From Heliocidaris tuberculata (lineage: Eukaryota; Echinodermata; Echinoidea; Camarodonta; Echinometridae), in the NCBI GenBank assembly GCA_025618425.1, contig CM046832.1, positions 56,843,993 through 56,907,992 on the forward strand: a stretch of DNA of 64,000 nt, in the 5' to 3' direction. Both the position numbers and the translations under genes were made by a program. The notes under the pieces are model-generated. The model was not told the DNA's origin, ran no database searches, and saw only the letters and a program-made list of their open reading frames with translations. Positions 1-10,934 of the stretch are shown here, piece after piece (the first letter of the stretch is position 1; each line of letters opens with the position of its first letter).

Positions 1-2185
1 TTTCCTTATCCCTCTCTCCATCTTTCTTTATCTTTCTATCTCTCTCTCTTCTACTGTCCCAAACTAGGGCTACTCTACTCTGTACCTTAATCTTATCCAC
101 TTGTTTGGTCATTTCATTACCATTATTGTCAAATAACATTATAGCCATTATTGTTATTACAAGTAGGGTTAGCAATAGAAGAAGTAGTACATGTGCTGTT
201 TTTATAGCATGTATAGTAATACCACTGAAAATGAGATAATAGTAAAGTACATGTAGAAGTACTGGTCTATAGTATTTCCACTATTATCCATCACTATTGC
301 CAAAACTATCATATGTATTCAGTACTTTCAGAGCTAAACTCCAATGAAAGTAATAATGAAGTAGGCATTCTCTTATCACCAGCTTTAACTTTCCAAATCA
401 TTTTCAGCTCTGTAAGATGACAAGTGCATCTCAGATCAGTTTACAACATCAATGACCCTTTTAACTTTTACACCATATCCTTGCATGTCTCTTCACCCTA
501 AAGGTTGAGTAGGGCATGTTGAAAAGACATGAAAATTTCTGGCTAACCAGTACACGGTGCTTCCTTTAGAATCAATCAACTGACCGATGAGATTCTAGAA
601 AATAAAGATTCCTCGTCCATCATCTTCCCATCATCCTCAGTGTCCTACTTCGTTCGTTGGGGATGATGGTCAGAGGAGCATAGAAACTTCCGTCGTTTGA
701 CCTTTCTTGTCGGTGCTGCAGAGACATTTGTCTGTAAGACCGATACTGCACTAAAACAGGGTTTATCTGTTCAAAGTTGGGGAGTGATTCTCCCATCACA
801 GTAAAAACTGAATTTCTATTCTGATATTTAAGAATACAATTTAATGAAACTCCTCCGACTGAGAGAATATGTGTAAAGAATTGTATAGACCTGTTTTTTA
901 AAGCTTTAAAGATAGAACTAGTTAATGAATCAAGATGTTTCTTGGATAGCTTGTCCTAATGGCAAGCTACAAAAAAAATGAATATTTGAGAGTAGGAAGG
1001 GACTGAAATACATCATGGACAAAAAACTACTGCTACACCAGCCATACCCCTCTCAAGATGAGAGGTGAAAAACAGTATTTCTAGGACAACTGAGGTCTGA
1101 CTGGACATTGGCTAGACAGGATGGGGTTTTTGTCGGTCCTTTTGCTCATAAACATCATTGCTAAGTAGGAGATTTGGTCGAAAACATCATCAAATAAAAT
1201 ACTTCCTTTTATGTATTAGAAAAGCAATGACAGATGGAGAGGAGTGAATCAATGTCCACTCCAAGACCTAGGAATAAATATAATGACCATGTACTACTGA
1301 CAGTAACCCTAATCCTAATCTAGAACCAAATCACAAGCCAAGCCCTAAGTCTGTCCCTTTGAATAAAGCTCAGAGCAAATGTCAGCAGAGGAAATGTTGG
1401 ATCATCATGACAATGACCCTTATGAAAACCCAAACTGAGCATTAATACTTTTGAAAGATTACTTTAAAGCTAATAAACAGTAGTGGTAGCAAAATGAAAG
1501 TTGGCATGAAACTGCTCAAAAATAGTTTCATATTGTTCGGCTTGCATAAAAAGATACATGAGTGAGATAATCCGGTATTCTATTCATGATTTCCGGTGAT
1601 TTTTCAGTAAAATAATTCAAATGATGGAATATCAACGGTTACCTTATACCCTCGCTAAGGACCACCTACCCCGACGCTCCCGGCTCAACGGCGCATAGCG
1701 GTTCGCACACATTGTTTACACACACTTACGGTACCGCGCAAGTAATTCGATGTATATCTTTTTGGATATTTTAGCCATTTCTAAACCATTTTTCTTCAAA
1801 CAAACGTCACCTATGTTCGAAATTAATCATTTCGCAACAGTATATGTAGTAATTTCCATTCCAGCTGACAAAGTAGTTAAATATCCAAAGCGCCACCTTT
1901 CCCACTACTATATGATACCTTTAACATTAAAAAAAATGATAGTCTTATAGAAATTCTTGCAAAAAGAGCATTCACTCTACCAGTTATCAATTCTGGAATG
2001 CAACATTTTTAGAAAGTCCAACAGGTTCCAAAAATGTGATTGAAGTTACGAAGTTAGAAAACAAGTTGGTGATGAATATTCTATGACAATGTCATACCTA
2101 TGACAGCAAACAGCTAGGCCCAGAATTTCAAATATTTTTTTTTTAAATTGAGTGTTAAAAATTCTCTCTAAACAGTGATCGCAAT

Positions 2186-2218
<33 letters not shown>

Positions 2219-2246
2219 TAGACATTTAATTCGTCACTGAAGACGA
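1..2246. other. Gene-free, AT-rich intronic DNA
   Basis: It starts with a short CT-rich stretch (1-60). No coding exon was recognised; TIMP-type cysteine motifs were looked for and not found. An (AAT)n microsatellite lies near 2188-2217. Confidence 0.6.
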
Positions 2247-3448
2247 ATTAGGTGGTCTGTCCATTCGTCAAATTGCTTAGTAAGATGTGATAATATTTGT
2301 GCAAGATAGTAATTCTGATAATGTTGATAATAGACTGAGAGTTGCATCAGACAAAATCGGACGATTTGATATTGATATTGCATGTAGAATCAAGATTTGA
2401 GAAAAAGTCATGTCCCATAGAGAATACACGCAAAATGTGAAAAATTGACATACCTCCTTTCATAGCAAAAATACGCCATGATGCCTTTGTCAAAATGAAA
2501 AATGGTGAATACTGATCTTGTAGAGAATTGTCCCCCCTACAACATATCGAAATTTGGAAGAAAATTGACCAAGTATGAGTGAAATATTGTCGAATGAATA
2601 CAAAATTTATGACTTCATTTTTTCAAAATCGAATTTTTGAGTTTTTATGCAAATATGATGACGTCACAACATACATGTGGAGAATTTTATTCATGAATTC
2701 TGATTTACAACTTACAGGCTTTCAGAAAATGTACAAAAAATGGGGGGTCTCCAGGCTTTCTAACGAGCTATGGCGGATTCAAGATAGGCATGTTTTTACC
2801 ACTTTTTACATTATTTTGCCTATTGACGCACGCACGAATTTTAAAGTTCGTTGCGCCCTTATGGCATTATGAAAGGTCGAGAATTAGTGTAAATAGTTGA
2901 AAATGGTCAAGAATGGTGTCAAGAAGACAAACCATGCGAAAAAACGGCAATTCTACGTTGCGTACTGGCGTAACGCACAAAAACGCGCGCGCAAACGTGC
3001 GCGCGCGCAAATTTTTGAAATGCTTAAAATGACCTGAAACGTACTCTGGTTTGGTCCCTGGGTGATTTTGAGCAATTTTAAAATTTGACGTGCGCGTCAG
3101 GACGCGCGCGCGCGTTTTGATGAGATGTGATGTTGACCCTTGACCTGAAGTTCATGTGTACCAAATATAGTTTATTTTTGATGACTTGTAATGAAGATAT
3201 GATCAATAATGTGATTTTACAAAATGGCGCCTGGATGACGTCACAATGACCTGATGACCTTGAAAAGTTTCGTTTGACATCTTCGTTATGGGCTTTATAA
3301 CTGTTATGAAAATCACGGAAATTGATCTTGTCAATTTTGAGATATCGTGCGCACAAAATTTTGAGGATAAAAATAATAAATAATAAATAATAATAAAGAA
3401 AATTATGACGAAATTAAGAGGTGATCTGTCTACGACAGACCACCTAAT
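2247..3448. mobile_element. Non-autonomous DNA transposon with 15-bp terminal inverted repeats
   Basis: ATTAGGTGGTCTGTC at 2247-2261 is repeated inverted as GACAGACCACCTAAT at 3434-3448, framing 1202 bp with no transposase. The interior includes CpG-rich runs of alternating GC near 2985-3010 and 3090-3116. The right end also forms a local hairpin (AGGTGATCTGTC-TAC-GACAGACCACCT, 3419-3445). (AAT)n tracts lie on both sides. The superfamily cannot be named from this. Confidence 0.7.
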
Positions 3449-3750
3449 AATAATAATAATAATAATAATAGCTACATTTATATTGCGCACATATCCATCC
3501 CAGGGGATGCTCAAGGCGGGCTATAAAGTAATATTATTACCCTGGCTTTAGCCCAGCTGCCCTTAGGTGCTGAAAGCATTCGAGGAATAAATTCCTACCA
3601 GGTACCCATTTACTACACCTGGGTGGAGAGTGGCAAATGTAGATTAATGTCTTGCCAAAGGACAAAGGGAAGCAAGATGATGTGTAATTCCTTCGAAAGT
3701 AGTCCTCTAGTAATGATAATATTTTCAAGATATTCATACACCAGAACACA
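3449..3750 (-). mobile_element. Dispersed repeat with (AAT)n tail
   Basis: An (AAT)n run is followed by a segment with 'tttatattgcgcacat', 'gatgctcaaggcgggct', 'accaggtacccatttac' and 'cacctgggtggagagtggca'. I recognise this type of segment as a common dispersed repeat of marine invertebrate deuterostomes. The position of the trinucleotide run suggests the element lies on the minus strand. The exact family is not certain. Confidence 0.5.
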
Positions 3751-4365
3751 TATCATTCTTATCGTTTTGATTGAAAATGAAAATTAAGTTTTCCCTTATT
3801 AAATTTCAATAATTTTTCTTAAAACTTTTGGTCATATTTTCTTTAAAATTTCTGGTATGCTTTCTTACATTCTGAGTCAAAATAGTAGACCACTCAACTT
3901 CTACAACCATGTCCAAACGGTAAACAGTGCGTTTAACGGGAGGCCGCAATCATCATAGAGAACAATGTGACACTAGCCTATTCGTTAAGCAGCTGCATCT
4001 TCTAATCGTAATGTCTCATAAATTTCCTCTCTTAGGGTGTCACCTTTGCTTGATATCAAATCTGATGCCTGATAAATCAAGAATGTTTTCCCCGGCAACA
4101 AGCATCACTAAGGAAAATGCTGAAGAGTTGAATAACATTGTTGACCTCAGCATATTTGAAATTCAAAAACGTGCACAGAATTTGGAATTTAACTTGAAAT
4201 TTGATGTCCTTCATTTTATCTTTGATAGTATATACTCAACAAAAAAAGTAAGTTCCCACCTGGCACTTTTTAATTTACCTCAAGAAACAATTGATGAAAT
4301 TTGTTCTTTTAAAAACAAATTATGCAAAATTTTTGAATTTAAAGTCTTTATTGAAATCGGTACTA

Positions 4366-4629
4366 GAAAAAAAGTTGCACCTATTTGTTTCATAATGCAA
4401 TGCAGGGTTTGCATGTGCATACTCTTTTTAATTCCTTTCATCTTTTCTTCATGTAAAGGTGGATCCATTTGCAATTCAAATTCATCAGACTACACTAACA
4501 ATCACAATCTTTCATTGCAATTAATGAATTTGAATTGCAAGTTATGGGCCTGTACATGGAAAAAGAAGTGAATAGAGTACACAATGTACACCCTGCATTG
4601 CAATAGGAAACGCAAGGTGCAACTTTTTT
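4366..4629. mobile_element. Fold-back MITE-like palindrome
   Basis: The left arm (gttgcacc...gtttc...tgcaatgcagggt, 4374-4408) pairs with the right arm (accctgcattgca...gaaac...ggtgcaac, 4590-4623). An inner pair (ttgcaattcaaattcat / atgaatttgaattgcaa) continues the fold. The ends run into A and T tracts. Confidence 0.65.
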
Positions 4630-5479
4630 GTTGTCATACTGACTGCAATAAAAAACACAATTTCATAATATAAACAAAAAATTGTTCACAAATAACTAAT
4701 TTAAAATGTGGATAAGAAAATTTTGCATACTTTGCTTTCTGAATGAATACATTTCATCTAATATTTCTTGAGTTATATTAAAAGGGTCAGGGGAACCTAC
4801 TTTTTGGGTTGAGTATATATCAAGATGGTTAACTGGTAAACTGAAATTTCTTTAAAGGTTCCTGCATATTTCTTTGAGCAAGGAGGTAGCAAGCTTGCCA
4901 AGTACCTCCTTGCTGTGAGTAAAAAAACATTTGTTTGTGATTTGGGAAAAACAGATAATCAGGCATTAAATTTTCAAAAGGAGAAGACAGACATGCACAA
5001 TACAGAGTTTGGATAACTCTGTCTCCCTGATTTCCCATTTTATCCCCCATTCCAATTTTCTTGACCTACCTATATTTCCTCTAATTATTTCTGTCCGTTT
5101 CAAATTTTCTGCCATTCTCCATCTGTTTCTCTGTGTATTTGCTCCTTACCCTCTTTTATACACCCCCTTCCTCCTCTCTCTATCCCTCCATTTATCTCTT
5201 TCTGTTTTGTTTTGACCAATCTACATATATTATATCTAGCCTTAAATAACGTATTATTTTCCCTGCGTCAATCATCTCTCTCTCTCTCCCTCCTGCTCCC
5301 CCTTCTCTTCTTTCCTTTTGTCTTGACCAGTAGTACTATGTATGCTTCCTCTAATTACCTATTCTATCACTTTTCTGTTTCAACTTTCTTAATTTTAGTA
5401 TAAGATACTCCCCTCCACCCTCCCCCTTCCCCATCCTCTCTCTGTCTCTTGCCCTTTCACTCCCTCACTCTTCCTGTTT

Positions 5480-5517
<38 letters not shown>

Positions 5518-6234
5518 TTCTCTCCCCCACCCCTCCTCTCTCCCCCTCCCCTCCTCTCTCCCTCTCCTCTCTCTCTCATTCTCTCTCCACTGAACACTTT
5601 CCAGCACAGGAGGATGGTCATTTCATCATCACAGCCAGCTGTTCTTGATTGGATCATATTCATATCATAAACAGATGGTTACACCTCTCAAAAGATCTCA
5701 GCCGAGAGAGATTGCCATCCCAGTCCGTGCCAATTTGTCATTCTGACATTTGCTGATAGGTTTTCAAGTGAAGGGAGAAGAGGTGGAATTTGGAAGGAAC
5801 GTATGTCAGGTGTACTGCCCCCCACCTCCCCCCCCCCCCCACAAAATAAAAGAAAAAAAAATTTATGTCACATGAAGTATATGTCTGAAATATATCAAGA
5901 TATGTGGAAAAATTGCACGAAATGATTTTCTATGAAAAAAATGCCGTTGTATAAACAAATTTAGCAAAAACAGTACAATGTTAAATGGAATATCCACTCT
6001 GGCATCAAATCAAATAAAGGATAAGGAAGCTATAAATCTAAAACATTTTAAATGATCAAATGCAAATTGGCAACTCTGGGACATACCTTTTGAGCCCCTC
6101 TCCCATTTTTCTGTACCTAAAAAATCATAAATGTCAATTTTTCTCTAAAGAAAATATTACACCTTACCTGTGCCTAGATATATTATTGGACATACCTTTT
6201 TAACACACCTCTGTTGATCTTTTTATCCACAACA
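4630..6234. repeat. Gene-free stretch with CT-rich low-complexity DNA
   Basis: AT-rich DNA followed by a pyrimidine-rich tract from about 5270 to 5590, including an uninterrupted (CT)n near 5484-5513, and a poly-C run near 5828-5840. ORFs on either strand here are translations of the microsatellite (Ser/Leu or Arg/Glu repeats), not genes. Confidence 0.7.
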
Positions 6235-6391
6235 GGGCCCCATCTTAAAAAGAGTTGCGATCAATTTGAATCAAAGACATTTAAAATTAATCTCAACTGT
6301 GTACTTCAGAGATAATAGATTGTAAATTTGTGATTGACTGGAGGCCTTTGAATCAAAGGATCAATTGTAACTCTTAAAAAGACAGGGCCTC
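6235..6391. mobile_element. MITE-like inverted repeat
   Basis: A left end GGGCCCCATCTTAAAAAGAG, continuing into TTGCGATCAATT and GAATCAAAG, is matched in inverse at the right end (CTTTGAATCAAAG...CAATT, CTCTTAAAAAGA, AGGGCCT). The total is about 157 bp with an imperfect stem. No clear target duplication is seen. Confidence 0.6.
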
Positions 6392-8062
6392 AAGTTGCTA
6401 AAACATATGAGCAATCTTTACTAGGAGAACAGCTACCAAAGAAACAATCAAGTCAAGAAACATGGTTACATTACCCTTCTCAAAGTTCAAACTTACGGAG
6501 AAGACCACATCAGACAATGACGGGGCACATTATACCTCGGAGGGGAATTAATGACATCCAGTCCTTACACATATAGAACATAGAAAGAACATTTCAAGGT
6601 CCATATCCAACAACCTCACGCAACAGAAGATTATAGTCTGAAGATTTAACCGAGTCATCAGCATTTAAAAAAAAAAAAAAATAGTCCCCGCAGTAGATCT
6701 TTATAGCCCGTTTTGCCTACATATCATCAGATTATGCAGGACTGTGGGGTTCATCTTTGCATCATTTTGAATGGCAATGTATTCATATACTAGTGTAACG
6801 AGCATGTATTATCTATTTATTGATAGTGGGGGTGATGAACATATCACACCCACATTATAAACAAATAACCTTGAATATCTATGCCAATGCACATCCTTTG
6901 CCCTTGACAATAGAATGAAATGCTTGCCTCGTTATTAGTTTTGAAGAGTTATGAGTTGAATTTACCTTTAACAGGTAGGGCGTCAGCCAACGGCATACCT
7001 GGCCGTAGAACGCAACTTGCGTCATGCTCTGGTCTGCACTCTGAGGCACAGAGCCAGAAAACTTTTGATCCTCTCTAACCTAAAAATAATAACCCCAAAA
7101 TGTCAGCTGGGCTGATATATCCCTACACCTACTGCGTGAAAAGTTGAGAATGAACAGGGCTACACATCGTCTGCTGAGACGCAGAAGGGCATAAACTCTA
7201 TGCACAATGATATCATTTAATGCCCTCCCTTTCGGCTCTCAGCAGACGATGTATCCATGGAATGAATGAATGGAAACCGAAACGTCTTTTACAGCCTGGC
7301 TTTAGGCAATTGATAGAAGAGATTACTAGCTGAACATGTATAGGAAACATTAATCTTCATCACTATGTTTCAAAAGTATCACAAGGGACTACCAACATGG
7401 GTTTGACATCTTAAAACATAATCTGTTACTCTCATCACTCACTATAATATCTCTATTAACCCATATTCACTCATACTATGATATACTTGTCATGGCTCAA
7501 CTATAAAAGGAAAGTTTCTTGTTTTGTTTGAAGGTGTATATTATCATTTTTAGATATATGCCATATCCTATAGCATAATATTTCTCCAATAAGTCCATTT
7601 ATATCATGAACAATCTGTTTAAAAACAAAAAATATATACATAAAAAAAAAAAATTCAACAGTGAGTCCTATCTTTATTAAAAAAGAGTCACATCATTTGT
7701 AAAAAAAACAGTAAATTTAACGCCAAAACCCTTTATCCCACTCACTTACATCATCTATTGTATCACTTAACTATTTCTGGAAGAAAACTTTTATTGTATT
7801 CTTTGACTTGACATGTTCTTTATGAAAGTGGTGAATAAATTCTATTCAATTCAATTCATTCAAAGAAGAGCCTTAACTATGTGTTAAAGGGTAAGAAGGT
7901 AGGGCACCTTTCGGGCTCTCAACAAACAGTTTGGTAGAGTAATTGTTGACGAGCTTTAGTTGATTAAAAATCACCAGATTCAATTTCTTTACAACACCTA
8001 CAAGATGACTGTATAATTCAGCCACTATTCTTTTTCACACTTCTCTTTTTTACTCCATGCAG
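6392..8062. other. Gene-free DNA upstream of the first visible TIMP-A exon
   Basis: It holds a hairpin at about 7166-7253 (listed separately) and a possible degenerate relative near 7880-7935. The missing TIMP-A exon should lie upstream of 8063 but nothing resembling it is visible here. Confidence 0.5.
7166..7253. repeat. Hairpin repeat family, copy 1
   Basis: acatcgtctgctgaga, then gcagaagggcat on the left, pairs with atgccctcc and tctcagcagacgatgt on the right, giving a stem of roughly 30 bp. Related copies with the core 'agccagaagggcttaact ... gttaatgc..tctggctct' occur at about 35065-35150, 51770-51835 and 52530-52605. Confidence 0.6.
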
Positions 8063-8187
8063 GAACATTCTACAATGCTGAGCTGAGGATTTCATCTTGT
8101 AACTGGAAGGAGGGGTACAAGAACATCACCAAGAGGCAAAGACAGGGTATCAAACACACCTACAAACTACAGTGTGGAAAATGTGAT
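8063..8187 (+). CDS. TIMP-A penultimate coding exon
   Basis: The exon is 125 nt, preceded by a pyrimidine tract and the acceptor tactccatgcag and followed by the donor gtaagt. It is read in the phase that needs one base from the previous exon (G|GA = Gly). It encodes GTFYNAEL...SSCNW...KRQRQGIKHTY...CGKCD. This matches the TIMP block in which a Cys-containing strand is followed by a 'QRRG' turn and the Cys-x-x-Cys that closes the N-domain. It contains an N-glycosylation sequon, Asn-Ile-Thr. It is homologous to TIMP-B exon 3 at 33389-33510 and three bases longer. Confidence 0.88.
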
Positions 8188-10934
8188 GTAAGTTCCATTT
8201 ATTTTAATTGAAAATCTTACTTTTCACTGTCAATTCTTAGTTTCATTGTCAACTCTTAGTTTCACTTTCAATTTATGTCACCATAAAAATAACATACAAT
8301 ATTTTTTTATCATCTTCTTCATATTTCTTTTATGTGCATATTCAATCATTGCTATCACATTAAATGATCAGGATTAAAGTGATCATCACGATAGTGTTGA
8401 ACATTCTCCTCCTCCTCCTCATCATCATCATTATTACCATCATTTTCATCATCATTTTCATCATCATCATCATCATCATCATCACCAACACCATCATTCA
8501 TCATCACAATTATACCACACACATAAGAAAACCAATGCTAACACATTCATTCAACATTATACAGCAGTCATGAATTGTAGTATTTGTCTACATATCAAGT
8601 TGGTACGAGTATCATCACAATACAATAATACCAATCATTCTTTCGATACTGGCTTGTTTGTATTCATGAGTCAATTGACACAGGTCTCTTTATGTCAATC
8701 AAGAATCTACAATGTACTGACTCCACCACAAGAGGGAGTATGCCCACTATTTGTTTTGCCCTCATTGAGTGGACACATTCTGTCAACTGATAGTGACTGG
8801 AATGGCATTACTGCTATTCATTTACCACAACTTCCCTTCTCTTGAAATGGTTTATGGTAAAAACATATATATGAAAGCCAATTTTCACTGGAATACAAAA
8901 TCAATATGCAAATAAAAAGGAACAGCAAAAATTCATTGATCGTGATACATACAAAATTCATGAGATATTCTAGTTCATCCCTCAGATAAATTTGTAATGG
9001 GACTCAGTAGTTTAAATAAGACTATTGAAAAACTTTTGTTTACATAACAGATATTATAACAATATAGTAATTATGAAAACAATTGAACACAAGAAATAAA
9101 GATACTTTCTCTCATCATTATTAAACAAAATCTATCTATATCTCCTACTTTTCCATATTAAACTGATAGGCAAACATTCAACAATAATAAAGTGCAATCA
9201 TGTTCTTCATTCATTGATTACATACCCAGCATAAGGACCTACTCAACTTCCATGTACTTTAAATATCCGTCCTAAATGGATTTACTTAAATAACTCAAAG
9301 TACAATCCACAGCGAAGTAACAATTTAGGTTTATTGAAAAGAAAATGAATAGCTAAATAGGGCATGATAAACGATGGTCTTGAGCCTATGTGGATTCTAT
9401 ATCTTAAGTAGGAGGCATTTGATAGAGAAGTAGGAGGCATTTGATAGAGATGTCGGAGAGATCTGTCACAGGTTAGGTTGTCCGCAGAGTTGTGACATGA
9501 TTGAGAGGAAGTCAATCTTAATGATAAACTAATTATATCCTGGATCTAAACCAGAGAGAATCTATTCTGAAACCCTATCTCTCATCAAAGATGTCATGAG
9601 GTTTCATTTTGGGGGTGGGTGGGTTAAGAAGGAAATGATTGATACATTCTGAGGACTATAAAGCAGACCTATAACAGAATCTTGATATCTTCTTCATCGT
9701 GTTCCAGCTCCTTTCCCCATTTTCTCAATCATCTTTAACCCTTTCAAGACAATTGACCACATTTTGTGGTTTGGCTCAATAACTTTTGATTCAGAGCTCT
9801 AAAAAATATACCAGATGCAGGAGTAGAAAAAGCAAAAATTTCTACACACATTGTATCCATTTTTGTGGCATGACCATATTGCGTTTGATGCCAGGAATTT
9901 CAAAAAGGAGAATAAGCTTCAAAATCCTTAAATTGGCAACATATTGAGAGGTTCAAAATAACTATTTTTTATCAAAATTGGCAATTTTTTCAACTTTTCG
10001 ACTAAGTTTCTAATGATCTATATTGTTTTAAAGACATTGCATTTTGTTGGAACCATGTAGCACTAAAAGAAAAATATTATTGTTGCCAATTTGAAGAACG
10101 AAATGTGATCAATTTAGCCTTTAAGTAATTCCTGTCATGAAAGGGTTAAATGATAAAGTTTCAAGATAAGTACTCTCAACAGGTTGCTACAACCAACTTG
10201 CAGCAAGCAACCAATTTGTATTGATGGACAAGCTAATTGATACCATACTTGCAAGGTTGATTCAGAAAAGCAAAGTATTATCAAGACTGGGAAAAGAGAT
10301 TCTGTAGAGTTGGTGAAGAACATCCTTTTATTTATCATTTTGCTTAATAAAGCAGCAGACACGATAAAAACTATTTTCGAAAAATCAACTCAAGGCAATT
10401 TCAATAGCCCTGTCTGTCACCTTTAGAAATGTGCCAACATTACAATGGTGTATTACGTAATCCGAACCTGATTTCTATGGGCAGTACAATAGGCCTTTGA
10501 AATTGTCCTTGAGTTTATTTTTCGAAAGTAGTTTTTATCGTGTTAGCAGTATTACTGCACCATTGTTTTTTTTTTCCAGTTCAATATTCAATTAGACTTA
10601 AATCCATTCATCAATTAATTTGAGGAGCACACAGATATAAAGATTTTGACTCATAATCTTATTATTGCAATATGTTTATTTTTACTTCTGATGTTATTCA
10701 CTTTGCTTATTTTCTCAGATCTCCCCCTGCTACGGGCGCTACTGCCCAACGGAACCGGTGCCCAACATCTGCATGTGGGATCTGGCCCACTTGAGGGACG
10801 ACTGTGAGAGCCAATACGCTTACTGCTCTCGAGATGCCAGCGGCAATTGCTTCTGGAACGGAAAGACGGACATGCGCCGATGCATGCGGAGACGAGCCAA
10901 GGGCAGGACGCAGAGCCGAGGCTTCATGCCGTGA
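8063..10934 (+). CDS. TIMP-A, 3' part only (two exons joined: 8063-8187, 10719-10934)
   Basis: This is the C-terminal half of a secreted metalloproteinase inhibitor of the TIMP family. The two exons join in frame into about 113 residues. They cover the last strand of the inhibitory N-terminal domain and the whole C-terminal domain. The visible cysteine pattern (SSC, LQC-GKC, SPC, RYC, NIC, DDC, AYC, GNC, RRC) follows the TIMP pattern with two extra cysteines. Both introns sit at the same positions and phases as in TIMP-B downstream. The exons for the signal peptide, the Cys-Thr-Cys inhibitory terminus and the middle of the N-domain were not found in 1-8062, so the gene either starts outside the window or is incomplete. 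The protein ends in a strongly basic tail (RRCMRRRAKGR) that TIMP-B lacks. The gene lies antisense inside synapsin intron 5. Family identity is firm; whether the gene is complete is unknown. Confidence 0.85.
9739..10145. mobile_element. piggyBac-type MITE (TTAA target site)
   Basis: A 407-bp element bordered by TTAA at 9735-9738 and 10146-10149. The termini are CCCTTTCAAGACA and the inverse of CCCTTTCATGACA. TTAA duplication with CCC-starting inverted repeats is the signature of piggyBac-superfamily elements. No transposase is present. Confidence 0.65.
10359..10542. mobile_element. Palindromic MITE-like element
   Basis: acacgataaaaacta-ttttcgaaaaat...actcaaggcaatttcaa on the left mirrors tttgaaattgtccttgagt...tttttcga...tagtttttatcgtgt on the right. 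The arms are about 45 bp in a 184-bp unit. Confidence 0.65.
10719..10934 (+). CDS. TIMP-A terminal coding exon (C-terminal domain)
   Basis: The exon is 216 nt, from the acceptor ttattttctcag to the stop TGA at 10932-10934, starting in phase 0. It encodes ISPCYGRYCP...ICMWDLAH...DDC...YC...NCFW...RRC followed by a basic tail ending RGFMP. The Cys-x-Trp pairs (CMW, CFW) are typical of TIMP C-domains. The exon is clearly richer in G+C than its surroundings, as are the other coding exons here. It has one cysteine pair more than the vertebrate six-cysteine C-domain. Confidence 0.88.
   Translation: MSPCYGRYCPTEPVPNICMWDLAHLRDDCESQYAYCSRDASGNCFWNGKTDMRRCMRRRAKGRTQSRGFMP

Larger units (their letters stand above)
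8188..10718 (+). other. TIMP-A intron before its last exon
   Basis: A 2.5 kb intron with GT/AG borders. It contains a (TCA)n microsatellite near 8400-8495, a 22-bp tandem duplication near 9409-9452, a piggyBac-type MITE at 9739-10145 and a palindromic element at 10359-10542. Confidence 0.75.

Noticed and set aside
3927..4571. 214-codon ORF on the plus strand
   Set aside because: The last third lies inside the fold-back element 4366-4629, no known domain is recognised, and codon use looks like AT-rich non-coding DNA. Probably fortuitous.
5395..5670. Overlapping ORFs rich in Ser/Leu or Arg/Glu
   Set aside because: They are translations of the CT/GA microsatellite on the two strands.
8364..8573. 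Ile-rich ORF
   Set aside because: Translation of the (TCA)n/(ATC)n microsatellite within the TIMP-A intron.
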